A stretch of DNA of 5,734 bases. Origin: Deltaproteobacteria bacterium (GTDB lineage: Bacteria; Desulfobacterota; Desulfobacteria; Desulfobacterales; B30-G6). The stretch is from positions 1-5,734 of the forward strand of contig QMMS01000297.1 in NCBI GenBank assembly GCA_003647375.1, read 5' to 3'. This document shows, one piece after another, positions 1 to 5,734 of the stretch (the first letter of the stretch is position 1; every line of letters begins with the position of its first letter). The notes below the pieces were generated by a model, which had not been told where the DNA came from, ran no database searches, and worked only from the letters and a program-made list of their open reading frames with translations. The translations under genes and the position numbers were made by a program.

Positions 1-132
1 CACCTTAAGTTAATGACATTGACTTTACACTATACGCACAATATATGCCATAAATTATGTGCTCAGAGTTTTCAAGCCGCAACAGCGCCCACAATGTGCA
101 GTTAGTTCAGACGCTACGCGCGCGTCGATATC

Positions 133-238
133 ATACAGATAGCCATTGCACAGCTCAATTTTTTAACAAACTGTAAAAAATCCTGACACCCACAACCCCA
201 AACACCTTCCCTTTTCTTTACTCAGCAATTATCTGTAT
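133..238. repeat. Spaced inverted repeat, possible activator-binding pair
   Basis: ATACAGATA at 133-141 is the exact reverse complement of TATCTGTAT at 230-238, and the match continues imperfectly outward for a few more bases (ATATC on the left, CATG on the right, with one mismatch before a shared AT). The arm centres are 97 bases apart and lie about 75 and 175 bases upstream of the start predicted for the sigma-54 promoter. That is the usual distance range for enhancer sites bound by NtrC-family activators. The repeat is seen directly; the role is inference, and a 9-bp match in AT-rich DNA could be chance. Confidence 0.35.
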
Positions 239-286
239 CATGTTTTCTTCAATAAAATCAGGACATATTCACAATACTTTCGCTTT

Positions 287-302
287 TGGCACAGGCTTTG
301 CT
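287..302 (+). promoter_or_regulatory. Candidate sigma-54 (-24/-12) promoter
   Basis: TGGCAC at 287-292 is followed after five bases by TTGCT at 298-302. The invariant GG (288-289) and GC (300-301) are separated by exactly 10 bases, the spacing required by RpoN holoenzyme, and the rest matches the TGGCACG-N4-TTGCW consensus at nearly every position. It points toward the operon. Transcription would start near 313 and leave a leader of about 145 bases. If it is real, the operon depends on an ATP-using NtrC-type activator, which is not encoded in the window. Confidence 0.65.
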
Positions 303-348
303 CCAACAAAAACTGATCCTGAGCTTACATTAGAAATATGTACAATTC

Positions 349-377
349 TTGACCTTTGATCCGGTTTGGTTTACATT
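349..377 (+). promoter_or_regulatory. Candidate sigma-70-like promoter
   Basis: TTGACC (349-354, five of six -35 positions) and TACATT (372-377, four of six -10 positions) are separated by the optimal 17 bases, giving a predicted start near 384. It could provide basal transcription alongside the sigma-54 promoter, or one of the two may be chance. The match is moderate and lies in AT-rich DNA where such matches are common. Confidence 0.35.
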
Positions 378-444
378 TAGTAGAGATAAAGTGTACTGGA
401 TTCTAACTTGACAAGCAGCACAAAACCGGGAGCAGGTCACGGGT

Positions 445-450
445 AAGGAG
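445..450 (+). promoter_or_regulatory. Strong ribosome binding site for the first gene
   Basis: AAGGAG ends seven bases before the ATG at 458. This near-ideal Shine-Dalgarno fixes the start at 458 rather than at the in-frame ATG at 476, which has none. It is the strongest ribosome site seen in the operon. Confidence 0.8.
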
Positions 451-457
451 ACGTAAA

Positions 458-910
458 ATGAATACCACTTCAGCAATGAGTACCCCTTTGGTAATGTTGG
501 TCGATGATGAGGTCGGTTTTGTAGAAACCATGACCAAACGCCTGAAAAAAAGAGATTTGGAGGTAATTACAGCCTTTAGTGGTAAAGAGGCATTGGAAAC
601 CCTGGCGGAACACCATAACGTTGATGTGGTGATCCTGGATGTCAAGATGCCGGGTATGGATGGGATCGAAACCCTGAAGAAAATGAAGGTTGCCCACCCG
701 TTAATCGAAGTCATCATGCTCACCGCCCATGCCACGGTAGAATCAGCCATTGAAGGAATGAGGTTTGGCGCTTTTGATTACCTGATGAAACCCTGTGCCA
801 TGGAAGAATTGATGGGCAAAGTTCATGAGGCTACACGGAAAAAGCGGAATCACGATGAAAAAATTCAGGAAGCCCACATTAAAGAAATTCTAGCAAAACG
901 CGGGTTTTAG
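458..910 (+). CDS. Single-domain response regulator (receiver only)
   Basis: A 150-residue CheY-like receiver protein, predicted cytoplasmic, that would accept a phosphoryl group from a histidine kinase. The full active site is visible: acidic pair D16-D17, phosphoacceptor D61 in the motif LDVKMPGMDG, switch threonine T89 and conserved K111 before P112, with Y108 as the switch aromatic. The receiver ends near residue 128; the remaining 20 or so residues are a charged helical tail (many K, E, H) with no DNA-binding or enzymatic output domain. It must therefore act by protein contact or as a phosphate relay or sink. The start is set by the AAGGAG at 445-450. It is followed after 11 bases by a Cache-domain histidine kinase, the most likely phosphodonor. 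It closely resembles the receiver protein at 2667-3092 and the receiver of the fusion at 4659, so these are probably duplicates of one ancestor. The specific target is unknown. Confidence 0.93.
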   Translation: MNTTSAMSTPLVMLVDDEVGFVETMTKRLKKRDLEVITAFSGKEALETLAEHHNVDVVILDVKMPGMDGIETLKKMKVAHPLIEVIMLTAHATVESAIEGMRFGAFDYLMKPCAMEELMGKVHEATRKKRNHDEKIQEAHIKEILAKRGF

Positions 911-921
911 GTGGTACGAAT

Positions 922-2670
922 ATGACGAAAGATAACCATTTGACCGATCATTATTTGCATTCATTGAACCGCAATATCATCCTGATCATCATCATCGTCT
1001 CCATCATTCCCCTGCTGCTTGTCAGCATTACGATTTACGGTCAATTTCGTGCTTCCTATCATGAAAAGGTCTACGACCACCTTCGTGAACTGGTTCAAAG
1101 CCATTCTCAGAACATCGACAATTACTTACAGGAAAAACTCAGCGACATCCGCTTTTTAACCGATAGTTGTGGTTGGGAAAATCTGGCAGACGAACCCTTC
1201 CTGCAAGAGCGTCTGGCTGTGCTCCAAAAAGATTTTGGTCAGGATTTTGTTGACATAGGCGTTGTCACTGCCCTTGGCGAACAAATTGCCTATGCAGGAC
1301 CTTTTAAATTAGGTAAGGCCGATTACTCGAATGCAGAGTGGTTTCGTAAATCAATTCAAAGCGAATATTTCATCAGCGATGTCTTTTTAGGGCTCAGGGG
1401 CCTGCCCCACTTTATCATTGCGGTGCGCAATAATCTGGGAAATGGTCATTGGATCTTACGGGCGACCATCGACTTTGTCGCATTCACCACCTTGGTTGAA
1501 AATATCCGCCTCGGCCAAACCGGCTTTGCGTTTATCTTGAACAAAGAGGGAAAACTGCAAACCACGCCCATGGCACGGCCTACTATGGGTAGTATTGACA
1601 GTAAAACCCTTTATGAAGAATTTTATGCAAAATCCCACGTTTTCCCCGGAAAGATCCGTATTACAACTAAATCGTACAACTCCCAGGATAAAAACATCTA
1701 CATTGCGGCTCCCATCAAAAACGGAGACTGGTTGTTTGTATACCAGCAACGGATGGCCGATGCATTTGCCGACCTGCGTAAAACATTCATGATGACGACG
1801 GCCCTGATGCTTGTTGGTGTGATTGGCATTATCATCATGGCCTTTACCCTCTCCAAGATGATTATCGGACGTGTCGCCAAAGCGGATTCAGAAAAGCAGA
1901 TGATGAGTAAAAAAGTTGTTGAAACCGGCAAACTTGCCTCGGTAGGGGAATTGGCCGCCGGCATCGCCCACGAAATCAACAACCCCGTCGCCATTATGGT
2001 GGAGGAAGCCGGTTGGATGGGAGATTTGCTGGAAGAAGAAGAATTTGAAAAAAGTGAAAATACCGACGAATTCGAAAGGGCCATCGCCCAGATTAAAACC
2101 CAGGGGAAACGATGCAAGGAAATTACCCATAAATTACTCAGCTTTGCCCGCAAAACCGACACGACTGTTGAGGACGTGAATATAAACGAGTTGTTAGAGG
2201 AACTCGTGGCGCTTGCATCTCAGCGGGCCAAATACGGCATGGTGGAAATAGAGACCGATTTTCAGCAAAATCTTCCTTCTTTAAGAGCTTCCATATCTGA
2301 GTTGCAGCAAGTTGTTTTTAACCTGATCAACAACGCTATCGATGCCATGGGTCACGATGGCGGTACGTTGACGATATCGTCGCATCAGAGAGGAAATGAC
2401 CTTACCATTGTAGTATCCGATACAGGAGAAGGAATCCCCGAAGCCAACCTGGACCGAATATTTGATCCCTTTTTCACTACTAAACCGGTGGGCAAGGGAA
2501 CCGGTCTGGGCCTTTCGATCTGTTATGGAATTATTGAAAAAATGGGTGGAAAACTCGAAGTGAGCAGTACGGTGGGAACGGGTACCACCTTTTCAATCTC
2601 CCTTCCGTTTCAAACGGATTCCGACAGACAACCGGAAGTAATAGAAAACCCTGAATTAATGAAAAAATGA
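922..2670 (+). CDS. Membrane sensor histidine kinase with periplasmic Cache domain
   Basis: A 582-residue sensor kinase. A first membrane helix (about residues 18-38) is followed by an extracytoplasmic domain (about 39-286) that looks like a double Cache (PDC) domain: a YSNAEWF stretch near 135-141 and a [16 protein letters not shown] stretch near 196-211 are typical of its two subdomains. A second helix (about 290-312) leads through a short coiled linker, with no recognisable HAMP, to an HPK4-type dimerisation domain with phosphoacceptor H350 in AHEINNP. The ATPase domain has the N box (N467-N471), G1 box DTGEGIP (500-506), F box FDPFF (514-518) and G2 box GKGTGLGL (524-531), so catalysis should be intact. 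The DHp hairpin holds a very acidic insert (about 369-384). AGGTGG at 909-914 precedes the ATG by seven bases. Cache domains usually bind small ligands such as organic acids or amino acids; the arginine of the RxWY amino-acid motif is absent, so the ligand is unassigned. The stop overlaps the next gene's start. Confidence 0.93.
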   Translation: MTKDNHLTDHYLHSLNRNIILIIIIVSIIPLLLVSITIYGQFRASYHEKVYDHLRELVQSHSQNIDNYLQEKLSDIRFLTDSCGWENLADEPFLQERLAVLQKDFGQDFVDIGVVTALGEQIAYAGPFKLGKADYSNAEWFRKSIQSEYFISDVFLGLRGLPHFIIAVRNNLGNGHWILRATIDFVAFTTLVENIRLGQTGFAFILNKEGKLQTTPMARPTMGSIDSKTLYEEFYAKSHVFPGKIRITTKSYNSQDKNIYIAAPIKNGDWLFVYQQRMADAFADLRKTFMMTTALMLVGVIGIIIMAFTLSKMIIGRVAKADSEKQMMSKKVVETGKLASVGELAAGIAHEINNPVAIMVEEAGWMGDLLEEEEFEKSENTDEFERAIAQIKTQGKRCKEITHKLLSFARKTDTTVEDVNINELLEELVALASQRAKYGMVEIETDFQQNLPSLRASISELQQVVFNLINNAIDAMGHDGGTLTISSHQRGNDLTIVVSDTGEGIPEANLDRIFDPFFTTKPVGKGTGLGLSICYGIIEKMGGKLEVSSTVGTGTTFSISLPFQTDSDRQPEVIENPELMKK

Positions 2671-3092
2671 CCCGTAAAACTAAAATCATAAATTCCGATC
2701 CTGTTCGTCTTCTTCTAATCGACGATGAAAAAGATTTCGTAGATATTGTGTCAAAGAGGCTCAAGCGAAGGAATATGGATATCTCCAAGGCGTATAGCGG
2801 CACAGAGGCTATTCGGGTGCTTCGCGGTCAAGAGTTTGATGTGGCGGTCCTGGATTTGAAGATGGAGGACATGGACGGTATCGAAGTGCTTAAAGTGTTT
2901 AAAATGATGCATCCCCAATTGGTTGTCATCATGCTGACCGGGCATGGATCAGCTAAAGATGCCGGACTGGGAATCAAGCTGGGGGCTTTTGATTACCTCA
3001 CCAAACCGTGTGAACTGGAAGACTTGGTGGAAAAAATCATGGAGGCGTATGCGCATCGCAAGCGGGACGAAAGGGGAATAGATGTTTCTTAA
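2667..3092 (+). CDS. Single-domain response regulator (receiver only), second copy
   Basis: A 141-residue receiver-only protein with no output domain. Active-site residues are D19-D20, phosphoacceptor D63, T91 and K113 followed by P114. The usual proline four residues after the phosphoacceptor (motif MPxMDG) is replaced by glutamate (MEDMDG, 66-71), unlike the other two receivers in the window, which could alter the loop next to the active site. The C-terminus is a short basic helix. The start ATG shares an ATGA with the stop of the kinase upstream, and there is no Shine-Dalgarno just before it, so translation is probably coupled to that of the kinase. Its end overlaps the transporter gene by 11 bases. 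That position between kinase and transporter suggests a role in signalling that concerns transport, either on the transporter itself or as a relay partner of the fusion kinase at 4659. This role is inference; only the receiver fold and phosphorylation site are clear. Confidence 0.92.
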   Translation: MTRKTKIINSDPVRLLLIDDEKDFVDIVSKRLKRRNMDISKAYSGTEAIRVLRGQEFDVAVLDLKMEDMDGIEVLKVFKMMHPQLVVIMLTGHGSAKDAGLGIKLGAFDYLTKPCELEDLVEKIMEAYAHRKRDERGIDVS

Positions 3093-4662
3093 ATCAAAAT
3101 GGTTTCTGCTTGGCGTGGCGGTTGTTCTCTGTGTCGTTGTTCTATTGCTGCCCAGACCGGAAGGAACCAGATTTACAATAAAAGGCGATAGCAACCACTT
3201 CTTTTTTCAGCATATCAAAGATGATTTTAAGCTTATCGACAACGCAGGCAACTCAACGCAAGAATATATGGTTGAGGTCAAAAGCCCGAAGACGTTTAAA
3301 TCTCCGGGAAAATACCTGCAAGAAACGGCTGAAAGTCTGAAATTGAAAGACCTGCAGATTGACTATGTAGACGGCCTTTCGCCTAAAGCAAAGCGTTTTC
3401 TGGCTCTTCTGGCCATGTTGATTTTTCTCTTTGTGGCCGAGCCCATTCCCCTCGAGATCACGGCCATCTGTATCGGTGTCTTTCTCGTGATTATGGATAT
3501 TGGAAATGTAAAAGATGCGTGGGCGCCTTATATGCATCCGGTGGTGGTTTTTATCATGTGCTGCCTGATTTTTGCCATTTCCCTGGAAAAAGCAGGGCTG
3601 ACCAGGCGCCTGGGATATTTTATTATTAAAAAGGCCGGGGACAGCGTTACCAAGTTCACCTTTATCATTGCCATCAGCTTGGGCCTGGCATCTTCTTTCA
3701 TGCACGATGCCGCCGCCTGTGCCGTGGGAATCGTGACCATGCTGCCGTTGATGCGGGCGGTCAATATCGAGCCCCATTCCGATACGGCAAAATTCATGAT
3801 GCTATCCTTGCCGTTTGCCTGCTCTTGCGGCGGCATGGGCACCCTGGTGGGTGGTGGTCGCAACATGGTGGCTGCCGCATTCCTGCTTGAATTCACCGGC
3901 ATAGAAATTACCTTTTTCGACTGGATCAAGTATGCCATGCCGGCTGCCATTATTACCGTACCGATTGCCGTTGGTATTGTATGGTTGGTTTTCCGGCCGG
4001 ATCCCAAATTCAAAATGCCGAAATTAGATGAAGAATTGGGGCCATGGAGCCTTGTTGAAAAAAAAGCCCTGGCAATTATTGGTCTTTCATTCATTCTTTG
4101 GCTGACCAAGGGGCTTCATGGTATAGATTATTCCGTTACCGGCATGCTGGGTGTTACCGCACTGGTTCTGGCCGGTGTTCTGGAATGGGACGATATTCAC
4201 AAAAACCTGGAGTGGGGCACGGCTCTGTTTATTTTTGGTGGTGGCATTTCACTGGGTCTGGCCATGGGAGCTTCAGGGGCGGCCGCTTATTTCGCCCATC
4301 TTTTTTTCCCCCTGGTTCAGGGAGGCGGCTGGCTGGTGCTTTTTATCGGGGTAGCCGTTTTCGGTGCCCTGGTAACCAATGCTATGGCCAACGTCGCTGC
4401 CGCGGCTTTGATATTGCCGATTGTGATACCCATTGCCCAACTTGAAGGGGTGAATCCCATTGTGATGGCATTGTGTCTTGGGTTGGCCACCTCTTTTGCC
4501 ATGCTGTTGGTGATTGGCTGCCCTCCAAATGCCATAGCGTATAGCTACCGGTATTTTAGAGCGTCCGATCTGACAAAGGTAGGCCTTGTTGCCACACCCA
4601 TTTTGTTGAGCGTTTTGGTTCTTGTGGCAGGGGTATGGTGGAAAATATTGGGGCTCGTATGA
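3082..4662 (+). CDS. DASS/SLC13-family anion transporter with periplasmic insert
   Basis: A 526-residue inner-membrane transporter of the divalent anion:Na+ symporter (DASS, SLC13) family, whose members import dicarboxylates, citrate or sulfate. Family marks: AEPIPLEITA after the second helix (119-128), two similar halves each with a helix ending in LP (221-222 and 445-446), and a C-terminal CPPNAIAYSYRYF (480-492) matching the family's PPNAI signature. About a dozen or more hydrophobic segments are visible. Odd points: helix 1 (about 7-24) ends PRPEG and the usual next segment LSPKAKRFLALL starts only at 99, leaving about 70 extra hydrophilic residues predicted to lie outside the membrane; neither canonical SNT motif is present (ungapped positions read ACA at 212-214 and ANV at 436-438); and the first-half PPN loop reads GGGRN (257-261). 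Na+ coupling and substrate are therefore uncertain. AAGGGG at 3071-3076 lies five bases before the ATG. It overlaps receiver and fusion kinase genes on either side. Sulfate or a C4-dicarboxylate are both reasonable guesses. Confidence 0.88.
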   Translation: MFLKSKWFLLGVAVVLCVVVLLLPRPEGTRFTIKGDSNHFFFQHIKDDFKLIDNAGNSTQEYMVEVKSPKTFKSPGKYLQETAESLKLKDLQIDYVDGLSPKAKRFLALLAMLIFLFVAEPIPLEITAICIGVFLVIMDIGNVKDAWAPYMHPVVVFIMCCLIFAISLEKAGLTRRLGYFIIKKAGDSVTKFTFIIAISLGLASSFMHDAAACAVGIVTMLPLMRAVNIEPHSDTAKFMMLSLPFACSCGGMGTLVGGGRNMVAAAFLLEFTGIEITFFDWIKYAMPAAIITVPIAVGIVWLVFRPDPKFKMPKLDEELGPWSLVEKKALAIIGLSFILWLTKGLHGIDYSVTGMLGVTALVLAGVLEWDDIHKNLEWGTALFIFGGGISLGLAMGASGAAAYFAHLFFPLVQGGGWLVLFIGVAVFGALVTNAMANVAAAALILPIVIPIAQLEGVNPIVMALCLGLATSFAMLLVIGCPPNAIAYSYRYFRASDLTKVGLVATPILLSVLVLVAGVWWKILGLV

Positions 4663-5734
4663 AAACAGGCGACAACCATAAACGTCAACCCATCCGTCTT
4701 CTTCTGGTGGACGATGAAGATCACTTCCGTCAAACCATTGCCAAACGTCTGGCCAAAAGAGGCCTAAATTGCGATCAGGCGTCCAACGGGAATGAATGCC
4801 TGTCGATTCTCGAGAAAAAGGCGATGGATGTGGTGATTCTGGACGTCAAGATGCCCGGTATGAGTGGTATCGAGGTGTTGCAAAATATCAATGCCACATA
4901 TCCTGCAACCGAGGTAATTTTACTCACAGGGCACGCCACAACTTTCGATGGCATTGAGGGGATTAAATCCGGTGCCTTTGACTACTTGATGAAACCTATC
5001 GAGCTGGAACATCTTTATAATAAAATAATTCAAGCTTACGATAAGATTCAAAGAATAGCGGCCGAGCAAAAGGAATCCGAATACAGAAAGCAAATGGAGC
5101 AGCAGATGATCGCCACCGAACGGCTGGCATCCCTGGGGACTCTGGCGGCCGGTGTGGCGCACGAGATAAACAACCCCCTGGCCATTATCAGAGAATCGGC
5201 AGGATGGATGCAGCAATTGTTTGCCAGAGATGAACTGAAAGACATGCCCCGCCGTGATGATTTTACAAAGGCGTTGGATAAGGTGGAAAAAAGCGTCGAG
5301 AGAGCGAGCAGGATCACCCATCAGCTTTTGGGGTTTGTTGGAAAATCAGGATCGGCTGTCTCGGAAGTGAACGTGACGGAATTGGCAGAAGAGGCTATTC
5401 GACTCATCACCCATGAGATTAAAAACAAGGACATTGAAATTGTACGCCGCATGGATCCATCACTGAGCCCTATCCAAAGTGATCCTTATCAGTTACGGCA
5501 GGTATTGCTGAACCTGCTGACCAATGCCATTCATGCCATAAAATCCGCCGGCACAATTACCATTGCCACAGAAGATGTCGGCGACAGCCAGATGATCACG
5601 GTCAGCGATACCGGGGGAGGCATCCCCCGGGAGAATCTGGCTAAAATATTCGAACCGTTTTTCAGTACAAAGCCCCCCGGGGAAGGGACCGGGTTGGGCC
5701 TTTTTGTCACCCGGGGTATCATTGAGAAACTGGA
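4659..5734 (+). CDS. Receiver-histidine kinase fusion (3' end beyond window)
   Basis: A partial gene; 358 codons are visible and the frame is open to the window edge. The N-terminus is a receiver (about 11-128) with D18-D19, phosphoacceptor D62 in LDVKMPGMSG, T90 and K112-P113. A coiled-coil linker rich in K, E and Q (about 129-158) joins it to an HPK4-type dimerisation domain with H168 in VAHEINNP, then an ATPase domain with N box N285-N289, G1 box DTGGGIP (317-323), F box FEPFF (331-335) and G2 box GEGTGLGL (341-348). Only the last part of the ATPase domain, and anything after it, is missing. There is no membrane helix or sensor domain, so it should be cytoplasmic, with the receiver as input. 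The ATG shares ATGA with the transporter stop; a GGGG at 4650-4653 lies five bases upstream. The DHp sequence resembles that of the Cache kinase, including a shared AGWM after the phosphoacceptor helix, so the two kinases are probably related by duplication. Its output partner is not visible. Confidence 0.9.
   Translation, partial: MKTGDNHKRQPIRLLLVDDEDHFRQTIAKRLAKRGLNCDQASNGNECLSILEKKAMDVVILDVKMPGMSGIEVLQNINATYPATEVILLTGHATTFDGIEGIKSGAFDYLMKPIELEHLYNKIIQAYDKIQRIAAEQKESEYRKQMEQQMIATERLASLGTLAAGVAHEINNPLAIIRESAGWMQQLFARDELKDMPRRDDFTKALDKVEKSVERASRITHQLLGFVGKSGSAVSEVNVTELAEEAIRLITHEIKNKDIEIVRRMDPSLSPIQSDPYQLRQVLLNLLTNAIHAIKSAGTITIATEDVGDSQMITVSDTGGGIPRENLAKIFEPFFSTKPPGEGTGLGLFVTRGIIEKL

Larger units (their letters stand above)
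1..457. other. Upstream non-coding region of the operon
   Basis: I see no credible gene in this stretch: reading frames are short and it is visibly richer in A+T than the genes after it. It holds the candidate promoters and repeat listed separately. Other visible structure is a perfect 10-bp palindrome of alternating C and G framed by A and T at 116-125, and an AT-only dyad (six T at 159-164 facing six A at 175-180) that could be a bent or flexible segment between an activator site and the promoter. No intrinsic terminator with a GC stem and T-run was found, so the end of any upstream gene is not visible. Confidence 0.75.

Noticed and set aside
159..180. T-run facing an A-run, considered as a terminator of an upstream gene
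   Set aside because: The stem is almost entirely A-T with no GC stem preceding the T-run, so it would not work as a standard intrinsic terminator on either strand.
408..413. TTGACA close to the first gene, resembling a -35 element
   Set aside because: No acceptable -10 sequence lies 16-18 bases downstream; that position holds a GC-rich stretch next to the ribosome site.
1571..1585. TGGCACGG inside the kinase gene, resembling a sigma-54 -24 element
   Set aside because: There is no TTGC or GC at the required 10-base spacing, and it lies inside a conserved coding region.
1698..2162. Minus-strand open frame of 154 codons opposite the Cache kinase
   Set aside because: Antisense shadow of the DHp-coding region; low-complexity serine and hydrophobic translation with no motif.
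3528..4109. Minus-strand open frame of 193 codons opposite the transporter gene
   Set aside because: It lies wholly antisense to a well-supported membrane protein, its translation shows no family motif, and long antisense frames are common opposite such genes. The similar frame at 3253-3777 is rejected for the same reason.
4098..4445. Plus-strand open frame of 115 codons inside the transporter gene in another frame
   Set aside because: The translation is Gly/Arg/Phe-rich out-of-frame reading of hydrophobic codons, with no ribosome site or recognisable domain.
1..5734. Search for CRISPR repeats, tRNA or rRNA genes, insertion-sequence ends and integrase genes
   Set aside because: No regularly spaced repeats, no tRNA-like cloverleaf, no transposase or integrase motifs and no terminal inverted repeats were seen by eye.

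Overview
The window carries one strand-uniform, tightly packed operon on the + strand (458 to beyond 5734), preceded by about 457 bases of non-coding, AT-richer DNA. Gene style suggests a Gram-negative environmental bacterium, most plausibly a Desulfobacterota (deltaproteobacterial) sulfate reducer or relative: stand-alone receiver proteins with the 'KRLxxR' helix and 'GAFDYLxKP' ending, HPK4-type kinases with 'AHEINNP', a good sigma-54 type promoter and a DASS/SLC13 anion transporter. This assignment is inference from style and gene content, not from a marker gene.

Layout: (1) 1-457, upstream region with a near-consensus sigma-54 promoter at 287-302, a weaker sigma-70-like promoter at 349-377, a 9-bp inverted repeat (133-141 / 230-238) that could be an activator site, and a strong Shine-Dalgarno at 445-450. 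(2) 458-910, single-domain response regulator. (3) 922-2670, membrane sensor histidine kinase with a periplasmic double-Cache-like domain. (4) 2667-3092, second single-domain response regulator. (5) 3082-4662, divergent DASS-family transporter with an extra extracytoplasmic segment of about 70 residues. (6) 4659-5734, receiver-histidine kinase fusion with no sensor domain, cut by the window edge.

The last four genes overlap one another by 4, 11 and 4 bases, which suggests translational coupling and matched production. The picture is a phosphosignalling network (two kinases, three receiver domains, no DNA-binding output in view) built around a transporter. A reasonable model is that the Cache kinase senses a small extracellular solute, phosphorylates the receivers, including the one fused to the second kinase, and that these control either the transporter itself or a downstream effector outside the window. 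The transporter differs from textbook DASS proteins at the substrate-site motifs, so its substrate cannot be named from sequence alone. The arrangement, the periplasmic insert and the altered binding motifs are the most interesting points.
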